A stretch of DNA of 64,000 nt from Camarhynchus parvulus (GCF_901933205.1 NC_044585.1:7874001-7938000); one strand, 5' to 3'. Shown: positions 11,505 to 23,930, numbered from the stretch's first letter. The notes: a model not told the origin generated them from the sequence alone. Program-made: numbers and translations.

Positions 11505-14500
11505 GGGTTGTGATTTAAATGTGATGACATTTATTTATAAAGTGATAATTGTATAACACTTGGGTGTCAATTTATGTTCAGTCTGGCTCTTCTGAGTAAA
11601 GGGATAACTGGAGGAAATGGACTGGGATTTTTGAGGTTAAAGTCTGGGTAAGAATCTGACCAACACTGCCTTGGGATAAGTTTTTCCCAGCCTGGCCCAA
11701 GGCAGGACCTGAAGGATGCTGTGCAGGGCAGGAGCCTGGAGCAGATCCCAGATATGGACATGGCCATTGGGACTCAAGGAGCGTCCTGAGATTGTCCCCA
11801 GGTCCATGCTATGGGCATCCCTGTGCCAGGTTCAGCTGCCTACCCTGCCCCTGGCAAAGCAAGGGACAATTTTACCCTGTGCACACTGACATCAGCCCCA
11901 GCTCCTGCAGCTCTGCTGCATCCCCTCCTCTCCCAGACATGGAAGAGGAGCTGAGGAAGAACAGAGAAAGTTTTAGTTCAGCAGATCATTTCATTTGATG
12001 ATTATTTATGAGCTAGATCAGAAGCTTATAACAGTAGCTCTTAGGAAAGAGTTCCTGGCTGCTGAGCAGTTGGCGTAGTTGTCCTCTGAGAACATTAAAT
12101 ATGCATTTGCACAGGTGACTCTGGCTTCTTCCATTAACCCTTGGTTTCCAGCTTACAGCCATTACTGCACTTTTTACACACAAGCATGGTAATACTTTGT
12201 AATTCTACCCTAGGGATTCATTAGGAGTGCAGTGAGCATTAGGAGTGAGGTGTAGCACAGGCTGTTTGTGTTGTCTCCCACTCAGCAGTCCTGCCTTTCT
12301 ATTCTGAAAGCTTTTCCCCTCCAACTATCTTTATTGCTTGGGGATGGAGACTTCTGCAGTGGGGCAGTACCAATGCAGGTTGCTGCTCTTTGCTGCCAAT
12401 TAAGGCAGCAAAACATGACCCCCCTGTCAGCAGCTGCCCTTGCTGCTCCTGCCATCTCTGGAATGTTTCCCAAGATTTTTGCTGGGTTTTTTTGCTGATT
12501 TTTGCCACGAGAGGCATCCTCCTGGTCCCTCTCCAGGGAAGGAGCCTGCAGGCCTGCACACCCTCCCAGTGAGGATCCAGCAGCCACAATGCACAAGCTG
12601 AGTGGGAACACAAGGGGTTAATGCTGAATGCAGAAGGGCTGCAGGGATCCTCTGCAGCTCTTGGGCAGGTTTGGCACTGTCACTTTATGGTGTCACTTGA
12701 CAGTTAAAGCAAATGCAAGCAATGTTGCAAAGAACAAAGTAATTAGATTGGACAACAAGACTGGGAAACGACTTTGGAGTAATCTGTTACAGGAAGGGAA
12801 AGTATTTAATTGTTGACTTCTTGGCTTTTTGTATAAAATCAGACACAAATTTCCAGTTCTTGTGTGGGAGTAGGCACCTTTCTGGAGTCCAATAATGGTT
12901 TGGATAAGTGAGTATTTCCACTGCTGTGGAACTTGTTACTCAGCATGATCTGGGAAAAAAATTACTGGATTTCTTTAGTATTTAAGAGTTCTGTACCAAA
13001 TGTCCTCACTAAGCTGGGAAGTTGGGCAGATCTGGGTAGCAAACTTGCCTGGGTGTCTGCCTTCCTGCCTGTCTGCTGCTGCAGGGCTCAGTAATAGCTG
13101 CTGGTTTGCACCTTTGACTTCAGCTGAGTTTGACACAGAAGCTTCTGATTACCACAGAAAGTTTGGGAGATTTTATTGCACTTAAATCCAGTGGTTGTTC
13201 TTTTCTGGGACCGTTTTGCCCTTGGTGGCTACAGAAATACATTGCCAGTTTCCAGTATCTGTAGTAAGGTGGGAACACCCACCATTTCTGAGTCTTCTCC
13301 AGGTACAGCTCCCCAGCTATGCTGTGTTACCTTTCCCACAGCTGCAAAACCCTAAAAGGACTCAGAATAAAATCCACTTGAAACCTAGAAATCCTCTTCA
13401 TTTCCTCCTTTTACCAAGAGCCTTTTTGCAATGAGCTTTTATGCAATGAGCTTTACTGTGTAGATCTACTAGTATGGGTTACAGCTTCAGTTTCCTTTAA
13501 CATTGAATATTAGCATTTATTATTTATATAGTGCAAACAATGCACTAAACTCAGTGTAACTGTCTTAGTTACAGATGATACAAACCCCTGATTGTTATTT
13601 TTGTGGCTTCATAAATCCAGAATTTCTGATGCTCCAGTTATCCACCTTTGATAACTTTGATGGAATCTGCAAAGCTCTGGCAGTGTTTGCTAAAGGTGGG
13701 AAATTCAGTTGATGGATTTCAAGAAGACTGTACCTGAGTCACCCTGCCTGTAGGAATAGACTTGAATGACACAGTTGCAGCACTTTACTGCATTTCTTTG
13801 GGATGAAGGATTAACAGATGATGGATTAGGCAAATTAATCTGTGCTTTGTCAGGACTACATTACACAAAGTTCAATTTAGTTTGATGGATTAATTATTTA
13901 TTATTTATTATTTGCTGTTGTGTGTCAGTAAGTGGCTCTTCCTAACGTGATGATGTATGAGAGCAGCCCATGCCTGAGCTGCAGTATATAAAGGTCATGG
14001 TTTCTGTAATTAACCCCATTTTTCATGGACTTTTAATGCCAATACATTAATTTGTGCTGGTCTGGAATGTGACAAAGAAATGCCTTTCCTGGAGTTGGGT
14101 TTTCTTCAGCTCCAAACCCTGGGACTATGAGTGGAGTCTTTTGGGGTACAAGCACAGCCTTTCTTCAGGAGCCTGTAGCTGAATTTCAGCCTGCAGCTGA
14201 ATTTCTCTGACCCAGCAATATTTTCAGGGAGACAGAGAGGACTTAGGTGCCTGCAATGCCAGTTTTCAAAAGGAATATGAAGCAGGGTGATAGAGCAGCA
14301 CAAACCTGGCAGCGTGAGGTGGGGTTGGCACCAGAGCCACTCTTGAATTTCTCCAAGGCCTCACACTGAACCATTGCAAACCAATCTTTGCAGCAGAGCA
14401 ACATCCAGGCTGCAGGGCTGTGCAGCAGCTACTTCAGTGGCTTTCCTAAGGTGTGATCCCATTTCCCACCCTCTGAGCTCCCTGCCTCCTCTCCTGCAGC

Positions 14501-15397
14501 CTGCTCATCCCTGCTGAGCTGGATTTTCAGGATGTGCTTGGGGACAGAGGTTTCTCTGCAGGGACACCTCACTGGATCGTGCCCAAGGCTTTGGGAGCTG
14601 CTGCTCCTATCTCATACCAGCCTCAAAGCCACAGTGGAGCCCTGGAGGTGAGGTCACAGGGCTGCTCCAGGTGGGAGACATGCCCTTGCCTGGGTACCAG
14701 TGTCCATGTTCCCAAACAGCACCCATGAACAGGAAAATGCTCTTTTTTCCTGGTGCAGGAATTGGGGCCAGCCTGTCCTGCAGAGCTGAGGTCCATGTGC
14801 AGCCCCATCTCCCCATCTGCCTGCAAGGGCAGGGATGTGGCAGTGTCTTGGCTGCTCCTCACAGGCAGCAGCAGGTTCCCCTCTGAATTTCCCTCTTTTT
14901 GTGGCTTAAGTCAGAACCTTGGGCTGGCAGATTGCCTGCTTAACCATACCATGGGCTAATCATTTACAGCAGAATGCAAAGGCAAAGAAGTGTGGTTTTA
15001 ATCTTTACAAATGTATCTAGATAAGCCAGGAGACAGAGTTATCTTTTGTATTACAAGAATGGAGGGTAAAAAAATCCCCACTGCAGAACGTTCCTGTGGC
15101 GTCCTTGGCCTTTTCTTCAGCCTTTGTCTTTTCCTCTGTATCTTGCACTGTTGAATTAATGGGATATGAACTCTGAATACTTAAGTGATTTATTCATTTT
15201 AATTAGCCTCCTAATAGCTTCTGGACAGTGATGGAACATAACGTGGGGGACTGGGCTGTTTACCTCCCAAAGCTCCGGGCACTGTGAGCTCCCTGGGCAC
15301 AGCTCCTGCCCTGCCCGAGCTGCCGAGCCCCTCTGGGACCGGAGGAGATTTGGGCAGGATGGAGGATGGAGGATGTGAGGGGGTGGAGCTGGGAGTG
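11505..15397. other. Unique non-coding DNA, no gene seen
   Basis: About 3.9 kb with no recognised gene. Small features are an exact 13-base direct repeat TGCAATGAGCTTT (13427-13439 and 13442-13454), a TTATTTA-type microsatellite at about 13892-13912 and a TATATAAAGGTCA motif at 13985-13997. Open frames are short and occur on both strands. Confidence 0.6.
13985..13997 (+). promoter_or_regulatory. TATA-like motif overlapping a nuclear-receptor half site
   Basis: TATATAAAGGTCA combines a TATA box with an AGGTCA half site. There is no accompanying CpG patch, open frame or strong donor, so a promoter role is only a possibility. Confidence 0.15.
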
Positions 15398-15443
15398 CCT
15401 CCTCCTCCTCCTCCTCCTCCTCCTCCTCCTCCTCCTCCTCCTC
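15398..15443. repeat. (CCT)n trinucleotide microsatellite
   Basis: About 15 nearly perfect CCT units. The strand asymmetry (all pyrimidine on plus, GGA repeats on minus) allows triplex or G-quadruplex-type structures. It encodes a meaningless polyproline run in one frame and is probably length-polymorphic. Confidence 0.95.
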
Positions 15444-15473
15444 TTGGGAGCCTCCCCATCGCCAGCGCTGAGC

Positions 15474-15526
15474 ACGGGGGGGTCTCTTGGCTGCCGGGGC
15501 TGAGCCGGGGGGGAGGCTCTGGGGGC
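15474..15526 (+). other. G-quadruplex candidate at the minisatellite edge
   Basis: Runs of 7, 4, 7 and 5 G are separated by short loops between the CCT tract and the minisatellite. This satisfies the common G3+ loop rule for quadruplex formation on the plus strand. Confidence 0.55.
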
Positions 15527-16193
15527 AGGAATCACGGGTGGGATGCTCTGGGGGCAGGAATCACAGGTGGGATGCTCAGGATGCAGGGTCACGGGTGGGA
15601 TGCTCAGGATGCAGGAATCACGGGTGGCATGCCTCTCTTGCCCTGGGCTGAGCAGTTTGGAACAGGCTCAGGTCTGGCCAGTGGGATGCTCAGGGTGCAG
15701 GAATCACGGGTGGGATGCCTTGCCTACCTGGGGCTGAGCCAGTGGGGTGCTCTGGAATCACGGGTGGGATGCTCTGAGTGCAGGATCGCAGGTGGGATGC
15801 TCTGGAATCACGGGTCGGATGCTCTGAGTGCAGGATCACGGGTGGGATGCTCTGGGTGCAGGATCACGGGTGGGATGTCTGGTAAGGTGATGCTGGTGAG
15901 GATTATGCTCTGGAATCACGGGTCGGTGGGATGCGTCGGTGGATGCTGGGAGATCACGGGTGGGATCTCTGGAATCACGGGTGGGATGTCGATGCAGGAC
16001 GGTGGACCTGGAATCACGTGTGGGATGCTCAGGGTGCAGGATCACGGGTGGGATGCTCTGGAATCACGGGTGGGATGCTCTGGATGCAGGAATCACGGGT
16101 GGGATCTCTGGAATCACGGGTGGGATGCTCACATTGCAGGATCACGTGTGGGATGCTCAGGGTGCAGGATCACGGGTGGGATGCTCTCTGGGA
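15527..16193. repeat. Minisatellite, about 20 copies of a 22- or 29-bp unit
   Basis: The core TCACGGGTGGGATGCTC recurs about 20 times with two main spacings. The short unit is about 22 bp (GGAATCACGGGTGGGATGCTCT) minus its end variation, and the long unit is about 28-29 bp with an added GGGTGCA or GGATGCA segment. Copies differ by point changes (ACGGGTCGG, ACGTGTGGG) and two interruptions occur near 15630-15690 and 15715-15750. The unit lacks stop codons in several frames, which produces long overlapping spurious frames rich in Gly, Trp, Asp and Cys. G-rich strand bias continues from the quadruplex candidate upstream. Confidence 0.93.
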
Positions 16194-16400
16194 TGCTGCA
16201 GGGGGCAGCGGGGGCTCCTCCCCGCCCGGACAGCTCCAGCGCAGCCCCCGAGGCCGGGGCCGGGCAGAGGGGCCTGTCTGGGTTCTGGCTCCATGCTCAG
16301 CAGGAGCACACGGAGGGAGGCTGGGCCGGCGGGGTGAGGAGCCAGCCGCGCTCCAAGCTGTGAATGGGAGGGGATCGGGAGCGCTGGAGCAGCCAGGGCT
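16194..16400. promoter_or_regulatory. CpG-rich patch with CTCF-like site
   Basis: Directly right of the minisatellite the sequence becomes GC- and CpG-rich (CCCGCCCGG, CCCCGAGGCCGGGGCCGGG, GGGCCGGCGGGG and others). Its left edge holds GCTGCAGGGGGCAGCG (16195-16210), which matches the CTCF core consensus at about 12 of 14 informative positions by eye. No TATA box or reliable donor is seen. It could be a small CpG island, an insulator or GC-biased sequence created by the neighbouring repeat. Confidence 0.35.
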
Positions 16401-19400
16401 GGCTGGGGGCAGAGATTCGCACCGTTCCCGTTTAGAGAAGCTGTGAAGGATGTGATAGATGAATCACTTTTGCAGCAACCTTCTCTGCCTGAGATGTTGA
16501 GCTGCTCTGTACACAGCGTGTACTTGAGGAAAAGATAGAAGGGATGTTCTCTGAATCAGGAGAGAGGCTGACGCACAGAGACGTTTTCAGGGGAATCATT
16601 TACATATGCATTCCCTTTCTAAAAATATCAGTCACAGTATTGCCTCTATTTTTGCATGCAAGGCTCTCCAGGCTGGTAGATGGATTGAACTGGGAATTTG
16701 CACTTACATGGACACAAATACCAAAGGGCTGTTGGGATGGCAGCATGGGATGCCTTGTGCTTTGCTCAGGAGGCAGAGTGTGGAGCTGGCCAAGCTCCAG
16801 AGTGAATGTGGGTGAGTTCAGGGTGACAGTGCCCCACATGTCATCTGTGCGTGGTCTTATGAGCGTGGTCTGGTGGACAAGGGGGGAAATGAGTATTGGC
16901 CTGTTCCCTGCTGGAGAAGGAAGCTGCATGACTGAACAGAAGACAATGATCCCTTTGGAAGGGGCAGAGAAAAATGTGGGAATGCTTCATTTCCTTGATC
17001 AATGGCTAAGAGAGGTGGCTAAAGTGGGCAGCAGAGCACAGTGAGTGTCCTGGAAGCTGGTGGGTTGGCATGGAAGGGCCTTTCCCATGGAAAAGCTGCT
17101 CCCGGCCTGAGCCCCATGCTGAGGGAGTGGAGGGATGTCAAGGGTTTGTTCTGGCCCTAGAGAAGAGAACTGAGTTTTCAGATGCTTTTGACATTGTCCT
17201 GCTCATCTCCAGCAAAGCCAAAGATGAATTCCCTCTGACAGCAGTGGGAACACATCTGGGTCTGCACTGAGCTCAGCCCAGAGCTCAGTTTAACCTGCTG
17301 GACTTTCATACTCATGGGGGAAGGTTGATGTGGCGCCAAAGCACATCCTGTCATTCCTTCATCTGAAGTGTGTCCGGGGACCCCAACCAAAGAGTCTCAG
17401 CCCAAAGGGACAGGACTGTCCCCAATGTCCTTCCTGGGGACCTGTCCTGGGGACTGCAGGATAAGAACACCCACCCCCTGAGATCCTCAAGGCAGAACCT
17501 GTGTCTTGGCTTCATCATAAATTAAGTAGCTCAATAGAAACACACATTTATCTTGAACTTCTATCATGTAACATCCTACAGAAACAAAGTGGAGGAGTGC
17601 TTTGATGTCACTCCAACAGCCTTCTCCATCCCCATCTGGAATTTACCTTAACCTTTGCCTTGGGCCTGTTAGGGACTGGTGAGTAAGGAAAGGAAAAGGA
17701 GGAGGGGAAGTAAAGGTACAAACTGGCCATTAATTCCTGTAAGCTGGAAAGAAAACAGGCATTGCTGCCACCAGAGGGTTGAGGTTATGAAACAGCTGTG
17801 CAGCAGCCCTGCGTCCGAGTGGCTTTATGATGGAAGCTGATAAATTTATGGAGGAGATCCAGTCCAGACTTTGTGCTAGCAGGGACCAGACTCTCCCAAC
17901 AAACTGCTGGGAATTTTGTGAAGTCAGAGCCACGCTGATATAAAAACTGTCCTTGTAACCCTGAGCAAAACCCATCCTTGGCCACAGCCTCACTGCAATG
18001 ACTGATCTGAACCAGGGCTGATGCTCCCTGCAGTGTCACAGCATCCTCCTCAAACTGGGCACGCAGGGCTCTGACTAATGGGGACAGAACAAGCAGGGCT
18101 GCAGCTGAAACACCAGGGAAAAAAAATTTTAAGTGTTTTTTTTCTCTTTTTCTTGTGGGTTTTGCTAGTACTCTCAGGAAGTCCCATTAACGCCCACTCA
18201 CTCCAGTAAGACACATCATTTTGCACCTTATTGTGTCTTCTATGAAAAGCTGGTACTGAGGAAGCAGTCTTGTGCTTCTTTGAAACCGTCTGTCAGAAAA
18301 AAACATCACCCGGAACAAACAAACAACCGCAGCCTCCCCGAGCACGCCGAGATTGATTTGTAGCACTTTTCTCCCCCACCTTCCCCGTGCAGAAGTGTTT
18401 TGGCAAGTCGTGAAAAATCAGAACCCTTTACTGTCAAATGCAATCTATTTCTGAGGGAGCTGCACTGAGGGCTCCGGGTGGAGAGGAAGGCTCTGCCAAG
18501 GAGCTGAACAATTCCCAGCACAGGGATGCTTGTCCAGAAGAGCAAACTCAGCCAGGGAAGTGTTCTGCAGCCTGTGAACAAGGACAGGAGAGCAGTGAGG
18601 AGAGCTCACTGTGCAGGCTGCAGAGAGAGCTCCGGGAAAGAGATGCCACACCAAATGTAATACAAACTGGAGACAACCTGCCTACTCATCCATATCTAGG
18701 ATTTTTCTAAGTGTTGCTGTTTTTCTGCATCCCGTTAAGCTTTTTGATTTGTTTCCATCTGTTCGGTATAGATCACTTCTGCAGTTTACTTAAAACACAA
18801 ATACCCTTTATGAATCTCTACAGATGGTTTTCAAAGACTTATAGAAAGACAAAGATAAGATCAAGAAAATCTTGAGTGTTTGCCTCAGGGGAAAAAAATG
18901 GGACAGTCGCTTTGCCTTGCAGCTGCAAGCCACGTCAAATCAGACACTTTGATATGTTTCATTTTCTGTCTGAAGTCTACATCTGAAAGGCAGCCTGGCT
19001 TATTTCAGTCAATGCACAATTTTGGTGAGTCGGGGCTCTTTCTCAGCTTCTAAAAAAGATGCTCATTTGCATCCTCGAACAAAGACAGCACTTTCCCCCC
19101 CCTGCGTTCCGTGTGTCTTCGCCAAAAACCAATCATGCTGCAAAGCCTGTGTGGGTGTGTGGGTTTTTTTGAGTGGTTCTCTCCGGCCTTGCTGCTCAGA
19201 CTGCCGCAGGGATGGGGGCTCATCCTTCCCCAGAGAGCCTCGTCCACCCTGTGCTGCTTGTCCTGCTTCTGGGTGGCTCAGGCAGAGCTGGGCTGTGCAG
19301 AGCCCTTGGCAGGTGATGGTGCAGCACCTGCATCCCCCTGTGGGATGCACAGGGACTGGGCAGAGCCCTGCAGGATGGGACTGGGAGCAGTGGGAGAGGC

Positions 19401-22400
19401 AGCAATGGAAGGTGCAGCAGGAGGAGGACACACTGCTGGAGAACCCTGGGCAGCTTCAGCTGCTCTTGGGGTTAACTCCTCCTCAAGCCAAGGCTGTAAC
19501 TGCATTAACTCTGCTGGCCTTGGAGATGCTAAAGCCTGTGTCTGCTTGTGAGTTTAAAAACCCAATCCTTTCCCGCAGAAACCCCCTGAAGTATGGTAAC
19601 TGATACATTTCTGCTACTACACTATTCTGCTTTAGACTCCTTGCTTGGGAGGGAAGGGAACTCACTGGGTGCCTCCCAAAGCCATTTGATATCAAAGGGA
19701 CTCTGCCCCTGAGCTTCAATGGACACTGATGTGGGCTCTCAAAGATTGGCCAGAATCAAAGTCCTTGCAGAAGTTTGAGTATTTGCATTGCAGACAGGGA
19801 ACAATCGCAAAAAACCCACTCCGCCTTAAATGCTCAGCATTACTTACAGCTGATTAAAAGAGAGCCAAACCACCAACCTGTAGGAGACACACAGGTTAGC
19901 ACTGGACTTCATGTGCAGAGACAAGGTGTGTATTGTTTGGCCAATTAAAGAGATAAAACCTGGAGACCACAGTCAGAGAAATGAGCTGTGAAATGAGTGA
20001 TGACTGGCTGAGCAGGCAGGTGCACGCACTAAGGCGTATGCAAACTGTTCTACTTGTCTAAAGACACTTTTATTGCCTGACCATCCATTCACAGAGCAGC
20101 TCAGTTGCTCCTGAACTGCCTTTGTGCTGGGCTCTCAGATAAACAGGACAAGGAGCAGCATCCCCCGTGCTTTTCTTGCCTTTTCTTTGGAGCAGGAATG
20201 ATCATCAGGAGCAGAAAGGAGGTAAGAGAAAAATGGGAAAAGGGTTGTGCTGGGGCACTGTGGTGGCACCAGTGCAGTGCCCGGCCTGGGGCTCATTCAG
20301 TGCTGTTGGTGCTGCTGAACAAGTTCCTCCCTGAGCATCTTCTCCACTGGGAGAAATGCATCCAGCCCTGAAATGTGGGGATGTGAAGGGGATGCCTCCT
20401 GTGCCCCTCAGTCACAGGCATAAGGAACTAAATTTGGGAGGATGAATGAGCAGTTCAGCTGTTCTGTCTTGACCCCAGAAGAGAAATTTGAGAACAAAAT
20501 GTTTAAAACTTACAATTCCTATATGGATCCAGCCAGCTTTGTGTAAATGTGTGCTTGTAACAAGTGTTACTGGACAGAAGATTGCAAACCTGGTACTGAA
20601 CTTGGATTTGGGCAGCTTTGCCAGTGGTTTTTTGTGGGAGCTGCTCACTCCAGAGTTTTTTGGAAAAAAAGGGACATCTCCCATGTGTGCTGTGTGAGCA
20701 AGAAGTGGCATAAGCCAAAATGCTGAATTTAAACCTTGGTATGATAGAAATACCAGCAAGTTCTATATAAACATGGGTACATACTCAGTGTAGCTCAGTG
20801 TGATGCTGAAATGGTTTTATAGGGAAGTCAGAAAACAAGAATGTTGCTCTTGATCTTGAATGCTGAATTTGCAAATGAAGAAGCTTCCTCTTTCCAGCTT
20901 TCTTTGTAAGTCAAAGACTGTATGCTTCCTGCAAGAGTTTTACAACCAGATAAATCAAGCCTTTTCCAATGAAGATCTAGGATTTGCCTCAAATGGATAA
21001 TTTTATAGGTTGCATCAGAAGTGTGTGCTTCTAGAGATTAATAAATGTCATAAGCTCAGCTGTGAGACTTTAACAAAAGACAAGTTTGGGTTCATTGCTG
21101 AACATTTACACCTGGAAATGATAACTATATTAGAGTATTTTGCATCCAGATAGTGAGTCTGGAACCAAATAATTGTTGGAAAGTTTCAAACTGCTTGAAT
21201 GGAGCATGTATTCCATGATGAATAACCTCATCTGATGAGAGTTCTCAAGAAATAAGAAATTTCTCAATAAACAGCTTCAACTTGATTGTTAGCTGCTGAA
21301 TTCCCTCTCCTGATCTTGAGTCATAGAGACAGAAGCTTTTTAACCAAGAGGTTCAGGAAATCCAGAGTTCATAAAGCCAACACATCTGGTGGCTGTGCTC
21401 GTGATGGATTTCACACTCCAGCCTGGCTTGCTGACATTTGTCTCCAAAAAACATTCATTTCAAAAGCAAGGGTGAGAGCATGGCTGTGACAAATTGGTTA
21501 TCAAATTAGACTGATTACAGATTTTTTTTCTTTCCTTAACACCCATTCTGTGAAATTTCCTTTTCTCAGCCTTTAGAGAGACTCATACTGAAGCTTCAGA
21601 TCTAAGCCCTGCCAAACCTCCAAGGTTTTTTTCAGTTCTACCCCCTCTCAATTTAAGGGAACTGAGTTTTCCTCCTAAAGAGACCCTCTCCTAAGGCAAA
21701 GCAGCAGAGCTGCTGGAAGCAACTGCACTTCTGAGACAGGGAGAAGAAAGAGGGATGATCAGCCAGGATGAAATTCCAGGGGTTTTGTCCTTTGGCTTGC
21801 TGAACAAAGTTTTATCATAGGACAAAGAAAGAAAGGAGTCCTGGCCACCTGTGAGGCTTTTTAAATGGTGTGGATCAAGCAGGAGCTATTTTAGATAGAT
21901 GAGTGTGTGCAAGTGTGCACAGTGCAGGGGAGGTCTCTAGAGACTGGCACCCTAGGAAAGAGGGGAAATACCAAATATTCATTGTCAGGTTAATGCCAGT
22001 GTTTAATTGCTGTGTGATGGAAAAGAGAAAGCGTTGTCATTGCCCTCTGAAGGGTTCTGTAACATCCACCCACCTGCCCCTCATGTGCTCATCCCTGCGA
22101 GCGGGGGAACAGCCCCCAGATCCCTGGAATGTCCTTGCCTGGGCACATGGATGCAGGAGAACTCACTGAGGCCTTAGTGAAGTCTGTGGAAATGTGTCAC
22201 AGGTTGTGCCAAGCCTGTAGGAGGTCTGCTGTGACGTCCTTATGTGTCACTGCAGACAGAAGGGGGATTTTATGAAGTTCACTTTGGAAAGGATTGACCT
22301 CATTATCCCAAGGTAACAGCTGCTAAAGCACATGGACTGTCAGGACTCACTCCTGCTTTCCAGCATGTCTCTCATGCTGCATATTGTTGTTCTCTGAGAG

Positions 22401-22491
22401 CAGAGGAAAGGATGGAGAAGGGGGAAGACAAGTGGGACTGAATGTGGTGTGGCCCTGTGACAACAACAGATCCTGGAACTGCTCAGTCTGG
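16401..22491. other. Unique non-coding DNA, no gene seen
   Basis: About 6 kb with no recognised gene, RNA gene or well preserved repeat. The overlapping open frames at 19022-19603 on both strands are typical of stop-poor GC-rich sequence. The region near 19840-20100 is repeat-free and AT-moderate and may hold conserved non-coding sequence, but nothing specific can be shown. Confidence 0.6.
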
Positions 22492-22690
22492 GAGCTGTCC
22501 CTGGTGTAACACAGCCCATGGGTGCATCCACAGCACTGACCCTGCACTTCCATGAGCTGTCCCTGGTGTAACACAGCCCATGGGTGCATCCTACATCCAC
22601 AGCACTGACCCTGCACTTCCATGAGCTGTCCCTGGTGTAACACAGCCCATGGGTGCATCCTACATCCACAGCACTGACCTTGCATTTCCA
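22492..22690. repeat. Three-copy tandem repeat, about 69-bp unit
   Basis: Copies lie at 22492-22553 (62 bp, lacking a 7-bp TACATCC segment), 22554-22622 (69 bp) and 22623-22690 (68 bp, with two base changes at its end). Each begins GAGCTGTCCCTGGTG and ends near GACCCTGCACTTCCA. The unit is 23 codons long and stop-free on the minus strand, so it creates a repetitive but spurious minus-strand frame. Confidence 0.95.
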
Positions 22691-22903
22691 GTTATTTGCT
22701 TTTTTTTTTATTATTGTGTCCATATGCAAAAGAGTCTCTACTTCTGATATATAAAAACTGCCATTAAAATTAAGAAACACAGCCCATCCACAGCACTGAC
22801 CTTGCACTTCCACTGTTATTTGCTAATTTTTTAAAAATGTGTCCATATACAAAGGAGTCTCTGTTTCTGATATATCAAAACTGCCATCAAAATTAAGAAA
22901 ATC
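22691..22903. repeat. Direct duplication with 124-bp offset
   Basis: A segment beginning GTTATTTGCT and ending in AAAATTAAGAAA occurs at 22691-22777 and again at 22815-22900. Shared blocks are GTGTCCATATRCAAARGAGTC and CTGATATATMAAAACTGCCAT. Between them is a shortened copy of the end of the upstream tandem unit (ACAGCCCATCCACAGCACTGACC). The duplication therefore covered the junction of the tandem array, and the copies are diverged by roughly a tenth. Confidence 0.88.
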
Positions 22904-23336
22904 AAAGCCCCCACCTTTCCTCTTGACTTTGCATGCACTTGCCTGTTTTCCCTGCCCTGCAGAAGAGCCTTTGACAGTGACACACCATTGTTGCTGCTCA
23001 CTCCTCACCACTGCAGGCTCTGGATGAAGCTGAGTTACGACCACAGCTGCAAAACACCGTATGGTGTTGATGATGTGGGGATGTGGTTCTCATAATGAAT
23101 TCAATTAGAGGCTGTGTTAGAATGCACAGAGTGCAGCTCCACATCCCCCACTGCTCTCAGAGCTCCCAGCAGCTGTGTGCTGTTGACTCCGTGCCCTTCT
23201 CCTTGGAGGGTCACCTCACCTTGTCTGGGCTCGTTCCCATCTGCTTCCCTCTGCACTGCAAGGGGGGCAGGAAAAGGATGCAGACCCAGGGGAGGGTGAG
23301 AACAACAGGGCCTTGCTTGGAGGATGGAGGTGACCT
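22904..23336. other. Unique non-coding DNA, no gene seen
   Basis: Spacer between the tandem duplication and the next LTR. No gene recognised. Confidence 0.6.
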
Positions 23337-23930
23337 TGGATAGTAAAAGCAAGGCAACCCCAACCAAGAGAGAAATGATGCGTCCGACTCCATTGATATC
23401 AGAAGGCTAATTAATTACTTTATTACTTTATTATAATTATTAATTACTTTATTATCAGAAGGCTACTTAATTACTATATTTATTACTTTATTAATAATAA
23501 TATATAATAATAGAACAGAATAATGTACATAGAATAGCGTACAATAATATATTATTATTATACATTATTCTATGCTAATTTATTACTTTATTATACTATA
23601 TTATTCTATACCATATCACACTACATCTAAACTGAACCTGCACAAGCACTCAACTGCACTCAACTGACAGAATCTTGTGACTGGCAGCTGTCAGTCCACA
23701 CACACACACCTGGATGCAATTGGTCAGTGAATCAAAACACACCAGAATCCAATTATCAATTCCCTTCAGGTAAACAATCTTCCACGATGCATCCCACCTT
23801 GTGAACAACAAGAGGAGCAGTAATTGAGGTAAGAATTGGTTTTTTCTTTTTCTGAGGTTCCTTGCTGCGATTCCCAGAAATACCCTTGGGAAGTTGTGCC
23901 TTGCTTTTCTCTGTGAAGAAGAATGCCACA
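23337..23930 (-). mobile_element. Solo LTR (ERVK-like) with flanking direct repeat
   Basis: On the minus strand the element reads from TGTGGCATTC to TTTTACTATCCA. The hexamer ACCTTG occurs at 23333-23338 and again at 23931-23936. Read as a 6-bp duplication it puts the edge at 23339 and costs the element its terminal CA. Read as a 4-bp ACCT duplication it keeps the TG...CA ends at 23337. The R-U5-like block containing GGAGTCGGACGCATC, next to AATAAAG, is shared with the LTR at 738-1220, which sets the minus orientation. No internal retroviral sequence adjoins it. The interior carries a long AT expansion at 23411-23620. Confidence 0.86.
23411..23622. repeat. AT-rich hairpin-forming expansion inside the LTR
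   Basis: TTATTA/TAATAA units with internal inverted repeats. AGAATAATGTA (about 23516-23526) can pair with TACATTATTCT (about 23561-23571). It sits at the same internal position as the AT tract in the 738-1220 LTR. Confidence 0.8.

Noticed and set aside
15284..16363. 359-codon open frame with a polyproline run and Gly/Trp/Asp repeats
   Set aside because: It is created by the CCT microsatellite and by minisatellite units without stop codons. Other frames over the same DNA are also open, and there is no conserved domain or splice context.
19022..19603. 193-codon plus-strand frame
   Set aside because: Several other plus- and minus-strand frames are open over the same GC-rich stretch, and no domain is recognisable.
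22340..22813. Minus-strand repeat-containing frame with a 23-residue period
   Set aside because: The period is the 69-bp tandem unit read in frame. The sequence is Cys/His/Gln-rich without any recognisable domain.
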